Assembly: GCA_944474755.1 (NCBI GenBank)
Contig: OX104113.1
Coordinates: forward strand, 54,580,074 to 54,644,073
Reading direction: 5' to 3'
Source of the DNA: Limnoperna fortunei
Taxonomy: Eukaryota > Mollusca > Bivalvia > Mytilida > Modiolidae
Length of the DNA: 64,000 bases
Shown here: piece after piece, positions 1 through 10,200 of the stretch
Position numbering within the stretch: position 1 is the first letter of the stretch
Layout of the letters: each line of letters begins with the position of its first letter
Position numbers and translations under genes: made by a program
Notes under the pieces: model-generated
Told to the model about the DNA's origin: nothing
Database searches by the model: none
What the model saw: only the letters and a program-made list of their open reading frames with translations

Positions 1-86
1 GGTCTTCAAAAAGTAGATGATGAATCCATCAGAGACATCAAAAACGCCGCATAATAATGATTACTTACGATTGTGTTTGTTTTTAC

Positions 87-286
87 NNNNNNNNNNNNNN
101 NNNNNNNNNNNNNNNNNNNNNNNNNNNNNNNNNNNNNNNNNNNNNNNNNNNNNNNNNNNNNNNNNNNNNNNNNNNNNNNNNNNNNNNNNNNNNNNNNNNN
201 NNNNNNNNNNNNNNNNNNNNNNNNNNNNNNNNNNNNNNNNNNNNNNNNNNNNNNNNNNNNNNNNNNNNNNNNNNNNNNNNNNNNNN
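87..286. other. assembly gap (200 N)
   Basis: Exactly 200 N lie between two short known stretches. The round length suggests a scaffolding placeholder rather than a measured gap. The bases just right of it are the start of a MULE transposase remnant, so the gap may hide more of that element. Confidence 0.98.
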
Positions 287-751
287 CCGTCGTCACATTG
301 TATTTTACACTGACCGTCAACTTCAACTGCTTGCTGCTGCAAAGACTTGGTATATGGACGGCACCTCCCACCAGAACACATCCAGGAAACATTTATGGAG
401 TTGGACAGATGCCATTGTTCCGGTAATGGACTACATATACAGCACTTGGATCACCAGCACAGTATTTAACGTCAATCACTGGTCTGTGTTCATGTCGTCT
501 GTGCGCACCAACAACGACGTTGAAGGGTGGCACAACCACTTCAACAGCAAGTCGTCACCAGAGGAAAGGTACCTTTCTACTTCTTGGTAACGGAACTTTT
601 TGCCGAAGCTTCAGATATTCCTCTTCAGCTGAGATGGGTTTCTGAAGGTAAACTTCAGCGGTATCAACGAAAGAAGTCTAGACAGCTACAAGGCCAGATA
701 TTTTCCCTATGGGGAACACTGTTGGCCGGGACATCAGCGCCAGTCAGCTAA
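287..751 (+). pseudogene. MULE-type DNA transposase remnant (internally deleted)
   Basis: This is a decayed fragment of a Mutator-like (MULE) transposase. Three frames are needed to read it. First comes TDRQLQLLAAAKTWYMDGT, a typical start of the MULE catalytic domain. A short piece PPEHIQETFMEL follows in another frame. Then comes a long piece running through NVNHWSVFMSSVRTNNDVEGWH, the usual conserved C-terminal block. After one more shift near 560-575 it reads PFYFLVTELFAEASDIPLQL to a stop at 751. Jumping from the domain start straight to the post-catalytic block means the catalytic core is deleted, so it cannot be an active enzyme. The family call rests on remembered MULE proteins. A second fragment with the same C-terminal block lies on - at 7934-8275. 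Confidence 0.8.
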
Positions 752-1115
752 TGAGGCAGTGTGGATTAGTGTACGGACCACCAGCACAGTAAAATTTCAT
801 TGTTATTTAATTTACGGACTATAAGAAAAACACTGAAATATCATGGACAAAAGTTTAAAGTAGTGCTTTATTTAAAAATCTTATGTTTTGTATCAGTGCT
901 TTATGTTTCATCATAATTTATGTCACTTGTTCTGTTACACTTTATTAATTGAATATGAAGAATTAAACAGTATTATTTTTTTTACATATTATGTTTATTT
1001 ACTTATACCATAAGTGTGAATCAAATGATTAAATAAAGATGAAACGACTTACCATAGAAACGAATGAAAATAAATATTGGATGAAAATAAAATACAAAAA
1101 CATATATATTTTATA

Positions 1116-1830
1116 AGTGCCGAAGTGTCCAATCACGGTGCCGAAATTTGAGATTGCCGAAGGGGTGTGACTTTTTACCACACGACACCACAGGTTACCA
1201 CAGGCTACCACATGCACCATTAAAATACCACAATATACACTTTCTTTACAGTTTTATGGGGGTTTTACTTTATTTTATGTAGAAATAATGTCTTTCATGC
1301 GTTTTGTAACTTTATTCTAAATAGCAGAATCAGTATTTAATCGGTTTCATGTACCATTGAAAATGAGCCACTTATGATCATGAAAAAACAACCACAGGAA
1401 CTTACAAAACTGAATATCGGTGTAGGTTCCCGCAAAATTACATGCGATAAAAATGCATAGAACAAATTAATTCATTTAAAAATAACAAATTAAGTAATGA
1501 TAGAAATAAAAAAAACCATCATGCAGTTTTGTAAATTACTGTGGTTGTCTTTTCATGATCATAAGGGACTCATCATCAATGATACTCGAAATGGACTTAA
1601 TGTTTATTCTGCTATTAAAAAAGATGCTATAAAAAGCACTAAAAAGACATTATTTCTACAAAAAAATAAAGTAAAAAAACATATAAAACTAAAGAAAGTG
1701 TATATTGTGGTATTTTGATGGTGCATGTGGTGGCCTGTGGTAACCTGTGGTGTCGTGTGGTAAAAAGTCACACCGTTGCCGAAGTGTCCAATTACTGTGC
1801 CGAACTGTCCGGCAGTTGAACGGCAAACGC
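1116..1830 (+). repeat. GTGCCGAA-motif terminal repeats of the MULE remnant
   Basis: Copies of the short motif GTGCCGAA or TTGCCGAA, often followed by xTGTCC, occur at about 1117-1162 and again at 1776-1808, interrupted by a 613-bp foldback element. The same type of motif, in minus orientation, sits downstream of the second MULE transposase fragment at 7650-7770. Because the motif lies 3' of a transposase fragment in the matching orientation both times, I infer these are the terminal repeats of the MULE. The inference depends on two copies only. Confidence 0.5.
1163..1775. mobile_element. 613-bp foldback (long inverted repeat) element with 9-bp direct repeats
   Basis: The two halves are reverse complements over about 250 bp each (about 1164-1414 and 1523-1774). 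The outer 85 bp is nearly identical (GTGTGACTTTTTACCACACG at both ends), and similarity decays toward the centre. The element is flanked by identical 9-bp repeats TTGCCGAAG at 1154-1162 and 1776-1784. Nine-base target duplications and long terminal inverted repeats are typical of MULE-type nonautonomous elements. Caveat: TTGCCGAAG also belongs to the repeated motif of the surrounding DNA. No protein is encoded; the ORF at 1497-1718 is simply arm sequence. Confidence 0.75.
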
Positions 1831-4019
1831 CTGGATTTGACAGTTAAAGGTCATTGTATCGACACAAACGGTACCCGTATGTAGATCGGTTACGCCCATA
1901 AAAAGCGCCACCTATAATTTTGTGTGATTGTGGTTTAAAAACTATGTTGCATTCTTACGGAAAATAAAGTATTTATTTAAATGAAACTTCCACTAGACGG
2001 TATAGAAAACACATTAAGAGTTATTTCTTTACATGACTGAATATTTCTGATACGCGGGCAGTGTGCACAATGTGCTCAAATTTAAGATTGAAAACAGGTT
2101 TGTCTTCGATGTACACATGGCGGAAATCGAATGTTTACATTTTTAGGTTCCGACAAAAGCTGACACAATTTTGTGTCCGGGCCCAATCCTGTGCATCATT
2201 AATGAATTTAGGTAGGTTATCCAATGGTATTTGTCGTTATATAAGTGGCTATAGGTTACCATCCTTGTTACAAGTTTGTTTATGTTTTGGAAGAGGACCA
2301 CCCAAAGGATGCTGTGTAATCCAATTTTCACGAGTGAAACTATATTTACGCCTAATAATTTCCAGTTTTACAAAACAACTGACGTAAAAACAAAATTTGA
2401 CAAACAACCTACGTACAGATGTGCATAACTTCCTAGAAAATTCTGTTAAAATTTGGACTGAACGACCAACTCAGACCCGGGTCTCCTTTATGTGGACACA
2501 CACGTTCAGTAAGATGTATATATACATAAACAAATACTTTTAAATTAAAATATATTATATTTATTATCAATAAGGAAATATTTTTAAAACAATAATTGTA
2601 ACTTGTCTAGTGCAGTTGCGGTTTAATGATAAGTAGCACACTTACTACCACCCCCCCCCCCCCAAAACCAAAAAAAAAAAACCAAAACAAAACAAAAAAA
2701 CCCAAGAAAAAAAAATGAACCAACTTATTATTTTAAATAGATTTACAGGTATTTTTTTAAACCAATTACATAAAGTTCACTACACATACATAGGTTGATG
2801 GGACAAATGAAATTCCCTTGATTTTAAGTGTGCTTTGCAAATTTATATTAATATTATATTAACCAGTGAAATCCCATATTAAGAGGAATTATTGCAGTTT
2901 CTTGGACATCTACCACACTCGTGTCCTATATATATATATATACATATGTGTGTGTGTGTAATATTTTCTTTTTGCTCTCTATTTTTCTCTAAATTCCATC
3001 TTTGCTATTAATTAATTTATTAATTAACCGGTCCTTTTGTATCTGCCTTGGGTCCATATTTGTGATATGTCTTAAACTCACAAATAAGGACCAGGGACAT
3101 AGCGGACCTCTGTTGATTGAAATCTAATTATCATTGATTCCAATATCCTTATAGTTACATGAATAATAATACATTAATATTTTATTCCTTAAATTTAGAA
3201 TTCCATCAAAAACTTTAGTTGCATTTTGCCTACCTATTCATGCGTAGAATGACCAAGAAAGCTCATTCTTCTAAATAAGAGACAAGGTGGAGCTCTACTG
3301 AAATAGTGTAATCTAAATAATTCTAAATAACATTTTTTCAAGTCCTTATGCCTAGGCCCTAGGTCCCTTTTCATATCAGTGAGCAAATATATTTTTGTCA
3401 TTTTTTCTTACTGATGTGGATCAGAGACAAGGTGGACCTATGTTGATATACTGAAATCATATTCATATATAGTAATATACACGCAGCATGCATTCATTTT
3501 TTCTTAATATATTTTAGTTAAACAAAAAAATGGGTAAGATAAAATTAATAATATAGATGAGCTCTCCATAGTGCAAAACAAACTATCTTGATGACATTCT
3601 TATTATTATTGTTATTCTTCCTTGGTCTTTTTTACTTGCAATTTATGTATGTGTCTCTATGTTTAAATCAAAGGGCTGCTATGTATTGTAATTTTGCCCT
3701 TAATAACAATCAGATTAATACTTAATTTATAGAGAGTATCAAAGATAGTTTATAATCTTCACTGAGGCCCTCATTAAAGTTTCATGTAGACAGATTATAC
3801 AAACATGATATACATTCATGTAAATTAATCAAACAGTACAATTTACATACATGTATTATAAAAAACAAAGAAATGGGTTTTGTGTATCTGCAAATAAATA
3901 TATAATTAGGAAATATGACTGTTCCTGAAACTGGACTTTGGCCAAAGAACATAATGCATGATACATTTTGAAATTGCCTCACTTGTTTGTGCATGTCGAA
4001 TATGTTACTTCTTTTATTC
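1831..4019. other. AT-rich stretch without recognisable gene
   Basis: I see no coding potential that I trust; the 108-codon ORF at 2061-2387 has no recognisable family. The stretch contains a poly-C run near 2650-2663 followed by A-rich sequence, and a TA then TG microsatellite near 2927-2959. The segment AGCTGACACAATTTTGTGTC near 2157-2176 has a close copy, in the same orientation, near 6453-6472. Confidence 0.5.
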
Positions 4020-4032
4020 CTTAATTATTTTG

Positions 4033-4292
4033 GGGACCTCATTGGCCGAGTAGTTAAGGTAGTTCATGTACTATTTATCATATGGTCTATCAACACTGAG
4101 GTTGCGAGTTTGAGTTTCAATGTGGGCAGGGTGAATTCGACACCAATCTAAACTGACAAGGATTGCCAGTTTTCCTACTGAAGGTTTGGTTTTTCTCCGG
4201 GTACTCTAGCTGGCTTCCTCCCCCCAAAAAACTGGATGCCACAATATAGCTAAAAAATTGCTGAAAGTAGCATAAAACACCATTCAAACAAA
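4033..4292 (+). mobile_element. tRNA-derived SINE, full length, 13-bp target duplication
   Basis: The 5' part resembles a tRNA gene with an A box (TTGGCCGAGTAGTT) and a decayed B box (GCGAGTTTGAGTTTC). It is followed by a central block (TTGACAAGGATTGCCAGTTT-like, TCTCCGGGTACTCT) and a tail ending in CACCATTCAAACAAA. It is bracketed by CTTAATTATTTTG at 4020-4032 and 4293-4305, a perfect 13-bp target-site duplication expected from LINE-driven retroposition. Related copies lie at 32837-33094 and 44724-44984. Confidence 0.85.
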
Positions 4293-4900
4293 CTTAATTA
4301 TTTTGCTTTTATTTTTTTCCTCTTGCTTCATATGCCAGTGAAATATTTTACTTGGAATATAATTTAACATGAGCCAGCTTAAGGTTTTTTTTTTCACAAT
4401 ACAATTTCACTTAGAAAAGATTTCCTAAAAATATGCTTCATTTGTTTATTTATTATTGCATTAAGAATTTAACTTTTTTATCATTTGTATATATTTACAT
4501 TTGCTCATTGCAGCCGCTACAAAAAAGCTAAATTTGCCGCCCCTACCCAAAACTCCATACTTTTCCAGTGGCAGTCAAAATTGTATTCCCTGTGACCCAT
4601 CCCCCCCCCCCCCCCCATTTTCCGTTGATTTATTGTTTGTTAACTTGTTCCCGTCCTGAATAAAGCTGAAATACTGCTCGCTTGACATAAAGCAGACATC
4701 CAATCAGTCTAATTAAAATTAGCCCATGTGTGTTTACTATTTATGTTGACATCCAATCGATCAATATATTTACATTTTTATAATTCAGATTTTTTTTCTA
4801 TGTATATAGAAGTTTAAAGATAGTTTCAATATTGATAATAATTAATTAGAAAAGGTTTACAGGTAACAATTATACAGTTTAAAGATAATTTTAACATAAT

Positions 4901-5747
4901 CAGGGGTCACCACACTCTAAAAAAGTAGGGAGAAGTGACTTCTCCCTGGCAGCAAAACAGGGAGAAGTCAGGCCCTGATAGGGAGACTTCAGGAGACACT
5001 AGGGAGAAGTCAGGGGGACCGTACAAATAAGTAATTTTGCAGTAGTTACATACATTTTTCATTATTTACATCAATTTCCAGGATTATTTCTCTTGTGTTT
5101 TAAAACCATAACACACTTAGATTCAGTTTTTTCTTTCTTTTTCATTATTATTCATGGTATGCAATATCAAACAGCACATAACCTTTATCATTTATCAAAG
5201 TTGTACTGATCCAAATTGCTTCACAGGGACACCCATCTACAGAACTTATCATGATGTCAATAATTACTATACATCTTTATTCTTTCAAGTAAAGCTCAAA
5301 TACTTATCAAAGAAAATTGTTAAAGTACATTCTCTTTGAAAGAACTGAAGTTTGAAACCAATTAAAAGTGTTTGTTTATCAAAAATATTACGATTTTTAA
5401 TTATGGGCCGTTGTACATTACTTTTCTTCGTAGTTCACTTCCGGTAATTAGTCACATCCGGTAAATAAACAAATGGCGCGTAATACATTTGAAAGACGTA
5501 AATCGTTTGAAAATATGTTAAATACGCATATTGTTTGCCGTTTTTTATTGGAATTACACATTCACTGATAAATTGGTAGTCAGAGTGAAGTATTTGGACC
5601 AGATTTACAAGTATCTTATGCGAACCATCGGGCGACTTAAGGGAAATGACAGGGCGACTTCGACTTCGCTTTTGAGGCGCCTTAGGGCGACTTCAGGTCC
5701 TAGTGGGGCGACTTTGTCGCCCACTTCGCCCAGTGTGGTGAGCCCTG
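4901..5747. mobile_element. CAGGG-ended inverted-repeat element (hAT-like), 847 bp
   Basis: The left end CAGGGGTCACCACACT matches the reverse complement of the right end (CAGGGCTCACCACACT) with one mismatch. CATAAT directly abuts both ends (4895-4900 and 5748-5753). Subterminal DNA is rich in short repeats: GGGAGAAGT on the left, GGGCGACTT on the right. A reading frame starting MARNTFERRKSFENML at 5473 has partial counterparts in the elements at 39254 and 43331. CAG(N)G ends suggest the hAT superfamily, but the flanking repeat is 6 bp rather than the usual 8. No intact transposase is present. Confidence 0.65.
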
Positions 5748-5753
5748 CATAAT

Positions 5754-6850
5754 TAATAATTAGAAAATTGTTGAATCTTCATGAGTTGGATTTTTTGAGT
5801 GAAATAGCTTAATTTATTGTTTTTCAGACAACTCTTTGCATTTTTTCTGTCTGGAACTGTAATATTTTATAGGGAATGAAAGACAATTTTATTTAATTTT
5901 CAGAAAACAGGAACATATTAATCAACTAGTTACATTCTTTCTACCTAAAAATATTTTAAAACATTTGATAATTTTTTAATTCATATTATTATTGTTTTTA
6001 TTATTTTGATTAGATTAGTATAATTATTATATGAAGCCATTTTAGTTTATTATGTATTTTATTGTAATGGTATTCTTTAAGTGTGTCTGTGTTTTTAATG
6101 GCTCAATTGCTTTTATTTGTATGTATACATGCAAATCATTCTGGGACCCTTTGATGATACCTTGTTAATATATCTGTAAGTTATACACATAAAACATATA
6201 CACTCTGTTGTGTAGAAAGTAATTCTTCAGTGACTACAAAAAGCAACTTGAAATATTCTAATATCCCATAACATTTTTTATTGTTACAAATATTAAAAAA
6301 TGTAGAATAATAACTAAAATGTTCCAAAATATAAATTTCCAAATTTATATTTAATCCCTAATTGGTTTAAAGACATCATAAACAAAGTTTAATTATGTTC
6401 ATAATGTTTGTAAAGAGTTATCTCCCATTTATCACAGTTTTCGTCACGAATAAGCTGACACAATTTCGTGTCCGGGGCTTTAACGATCAACAGTTGATAA
6501 AATTGGAACACAAATTATATAGTTCATCAGATTTTATACCCCTGTATTGGTTACCATTCCGATTTATATTATTATTTTTTATTTTTCCTCGACTCTCGCA
6601 AGGTTCCAGAAAAAAATTCTCAACTTCAATCGTCATTTAAAAATATTTCGGTAACATTTTTCACCAGGAAATATAGTGGAAAATTAAGCTTATTTATTCA
6701 AGATTTCAAAACATTAAGTTTTATTTGTGTACGATTTGAAACAAGAAGAAACGAAGCAAAAAACCACGAAGTGTGCATGTTGACAAAAAATCGCCGATTT
6801 GTTGACAAAAGTCACGTGACCAATGTCTTGACCTTAGACGCCATTAATTG
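5754..6850. other. AT-rich stretch, no gene seen
   Basis: Very AT-rich sequence without a convincing ORF. The ORF at 6395-6640 shares only the stretch KLTQFxVR with that at 2061-2387, reflecting a repeated non-coding segment (AGCTGACACAATTT-GTGTCC). Confidence 0.5.
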
Positions 6851-6933
6851 GTTTGCCGTTCAACTGCGGGTGCCGAAGTGTCTAGAATTCCAGAGGTGAC
6901 CCCCCCCCCCTTTCTTCCCTCACTGTAAATGAT

Positions 6934-7218
6934 TCAATTCACACATGCTACACATTTTAATTTTGCAAGAATAATTTGATGTTCTTGCAGAATTGTTTGG
7001 TATAATTTATGCAGGGCTATTATATGTATAACTGTGTATTCAGCTCTCCTGACGAGTCGGCCATAGCCTAGGAAATGTGGAGTTGTATTACCATTTGCAA
7101 ACATGATCCATTGATCATTTTCTTTTCTAGACACTCCATTACTAGTGGAATTACATAGTTCTTTATGGTCTGTTTTATCTTTTGTTATATTTACTCGCGA
7201 CGACCGCCTTGGAGGCAT
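6934..7218 (-). CDS. uncharacterised ORF divergent from RPP38 (94 codons, possible first exon)
   Basis: The ORF begins 72 bp from the RPP38 start codon on the opposite strand and reads MPPRRSSRVNITKDKTDHKE, a basic, hydrophilic start common in nuclear proteins. The first ~30 codons lie in the local GC-richer island shared with RPP38. Downstream the frame becomes nondescript and reaches a stop at 6934. One plausible splice donor (GGTAATAC on the minus strand, near 7096) would leave about 43 codons in a first exon, but I found no second exon. I do not recognise a family. It could be a divergent gene sharing a bidirectional promoter, or chance. Judge by transcripts. Confidence 0.3.
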   Translation of the reverse strand: MPPRRSSRVNITKDKTDHKELCNSTSNGVSRKENDQWIMFANGNTTPHFLGYGRLVRRAEYTVIHIIALHKLYQTILQEHQIILAKLKCVACVN

Positions 7219-7290
7219 TGTCCAATAAATTTTGCCGGGAAGTTTTCTACATGTACTGTCTATCTAGAGAGACTCGAACTAATTTCCAAT
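7219..7290. promoter_or_regulatory. probable RPP38 promoter/5' UTR, possibly bidirectional
   Basis: These 72 bp separate the RPP38 ATG from the divergent ORF start. The stretch is less AT-rich than its surroundings. No TATA box is obvious. The promoter assignment is by position only; exact start sites cannot be read from sequence. Confidence 0.35.
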
Positions 7291-10200
7291 ATGTCAGCGC
7301 CCACGTTGAGTGCGAAAGAACAGCAGGCATCATTGCGGTCAAGATTACCAAAATCCGGAAAAGAAAAAGACAAGAAACATACAACGATAAAGAATGTTTT
7401 ATTTTCACCTCACAATACATCTTGGTATTAAACTATTAATCAAATCGGCCTTTAAAACCTTTGTCGGCTGATAAGTAGCTCCTTTGACAATTGTGTTGGA
7501 AATTAAAGAACTACGGTTCAGTATCGGGTGCTTCTAAACAGAGAAAAGTAATTTAAAATGGTTTATTTCCATAAATAGTGGTTTCTTTAGATAACAATTT
7601 GTCTTATTAAAAAAAAAAACCTTATTTTTAAGGGGGGGGGATAAAAGTCAGATCGGCACTTGGTCAAAACGGCACCTGGTTAAATCGGCAATTAGTACAG
7701 TCAATTCGGCACTCAGTATGGTTAATTCGGCACCTGATATAGTCAATTTGGCACCTATGTTTTTTTCTGAATTTTTTATAATATGTTCAGTTAAAAACAA
7801 AAACCATTGAAAGATAATGTTTATTTTATTTCATTAAAAATCTAGCACATATAAATTCAACAACCACTATAAAATTAAAGCACAGTTCATAATAATAAAG
7901 TAATATATTAAATGATTTAAAAATCATTTCAATTCATCCTATTAAAGTTACAGTTAATGTCAGCATTACTGTGCAGGAGGTCCGTAAACCGATGCGCATT
8001 TCCTTAGTAAATTGCTGGCACTGATGGTGTACGTTGTTCTTGTATTGCTTCCACAAACTGAAAATCATTTGCTGAACCTGACGGGTCTGTTTTCTTTGAT
8101 GGCGTCTTAATTTTCCATCTGCAACAAGTCGTCGCTGTAAGGGAATATCTTCTGCTTCTGCAAACAGTTCACAAATCAGGTGATAAAATGGAACTGGTCC
8201 TCTTGTGGCTTTCTGTGCATTTAACCTGTTGTGCCACTCTTCCATGTCATTATTGGCAGTTATTGTGTCTTTCCATTATGCATTGCCAGAAGATCAAGGA
8301 AAAAGCAGTCAAATTACAATTTCCATAGAATTATTTTCACTCAGTGGCTGAGTGGTTATGGTAGTTCGTCTACTATTGATCACTTGGTCCATCAACACTG
8401 AGGTTACTGTTTCCGACTCTAATTGTAATTGACAAGGATTGCCAGTTTTCCGAACAAAGGTTGGGGATTTTCTTCTGGTACTCTGGCATCAACTCCTCTG
8501 AAACTACTGGACCAAATTTTACACGAAAGTTGGTACATAGCAAGGACACCATATGTAGTTGTGCATATTACTAGGAAATTTTTATCCTCAAAATTTTGTA
8601 GGAGTATGGCCCTTTGAACTTCAAATTTTCCAAAAATTCCTAAAAAATCATGGTTTCCTCTCAACTCCTCTGAAACTACTGCTCCGAATTTTATGAAACT
8701 TCGTTTGTAGCAAGCACACCATATTTAGTTGTGCATATTACAATGAAATTTTATCCTCCGTGTCTGGGGAACTGCGGGGAGACATCGTTTATGTATGCAA
8801 AAACAAACTTTAATTATAATCTTTATTTACGTATTCTCGGCATAGTATGTCAGTCTTTTATTGTTCTTTCATTTTTACCTTATATCAAAATTCAGTATCA
8901 GGTAATAAATAAGCAAGGCATATCTAATATACAATTAAATCACAGAAATATCTCTAACCCCCCCAAGTTTTGGATTTCAAAATCAATAAATACCTGCTTT
9001 AGAAAATCTTCTTGCCAGCTTTTAAAAAAAAGAATTTTCTTATCAATGTTTTGTTTGTTTAAGGCCAGATTTAGAAAATGAAAAAGAAGCTATGGTGTTG
9101 GACAAGTTAAAAGAGTAAGTTTAATTATAAGTTAATAACAAAATGTGTATTGCCTCATTGTCTATATGTACACTTGTATATTACAATTGTATGAGTGACC
9201 TCATAATTCAAAATTATTTAAGAAATATAGCCAGATTGTATATTGATTTATCACAGGGGTCAATTTTGTGCAAATAATTGAAACATGGCTGAAAGACAGA
9301 ATAAACTATTGAGATCAATTGTTCCAGTCAGTTCTTTACATTTAAGTCTTTTCCTGAAACCACAGACCACTTTTAATCAAAATTGGTGTGGATAATTCTT
9401 GGAACTACATTATCCCAAGTTAAACCAAGATGAAAATTGAAGATAATTTGTCTTCTTGTTACTTTCCGATGACAGATATATGTATCAGCAAAAGGAAAAG
9501 TGGAGCCTTGCATGTGTGACAAATTCTTTTATTTTAGGTAAATCTGCCTAAGTCAGTGAAGAGTTAACGAAATGTATCATTGTTACACTTTTCCTCTGCA
9601 ATGTCTTAAGCTGTATGTCTAGCTTTAGGGCTAGTTACATGTGAATAGTTACAGTAATCAGTGTTTGGATATAGAACCAAGTAAAATCCCCACTTTTTGG
9701 AGGCTTTGTAAAGCAAAAAACTTTCATTCATTTTTCCCAACTCGAGAGTTAGAGCTAAACAAGGATAAAATGCATTCATCCTCCATATTGATAACATTTT
9801 TTTATCTTTTTGGCAGGGTTTGCACAAAGTGCCAACCTAGGTTATTGTATGGTGAAGTTGTGCGGGTAGGATAAAATAGCATATCTGTTTTTGTAATCAA
9901 CTCCTAAAGCTTCAACTCAGATCTCTGAAACTTCACAAAAAGTTTGATTTATTGAAGTTTATCAGAAAGTTGGCACATGTATTGAAGTAAGACCAATTAT
10001 CAATTTATTTTGAACTAGATAAACAGATAACATGTTCTGGAAATTAACAAGTTATTTCTTAACTAAAAAAATAGGGTAAACCCCCTGCCCCTTCACTATT
10101 TTATATTAAGTGACACAGTTGTCTAGTTGCAATAAAACTTTATACTAAATTATATAATCTTATACTTGAGTCTGGATTCTATCCCAAACATTGGACCAAA

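Larger units (their letters stand above)
1812..6868. mobile_element. possible ~5-kb composite element bounded by inverted 17-mers
   Basis: GCAGTTGAACGGCAAAC near 1811-1828 recurs as its exact reverse complement near 6850-6868, with weaker inverted similarity just inside (AAGGTCA...CATTG on both sides). Outside both ends lies the same GTGCCGAAxTGTC motif in + orientation. Inside are a full SINE (4033-4292) and a CAGGG element (4901-5747), so the outer pair could be the ends of an older transposon that received later insertions. No transposase is visible inside. The two ends could also be unrelated insertions of one family. Confidence 0.3.

Noticed and set aside
2061..2387. 108-codon + strand ORF
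   Set aside because: No recognisable family. It lies in a repeat-derived stretch, and its middle (KLTQFCVR) is mirrored by a non-coding copy near 6450.
2650..2663. Poly-C runs here and at ~4602-4617, 6901-6910, 28968-28978, 41641-41651, 42421-42432
   Set aside because: Common homopolymers in this genome, with lengths probably unreliable; no consistent context suggesting function.
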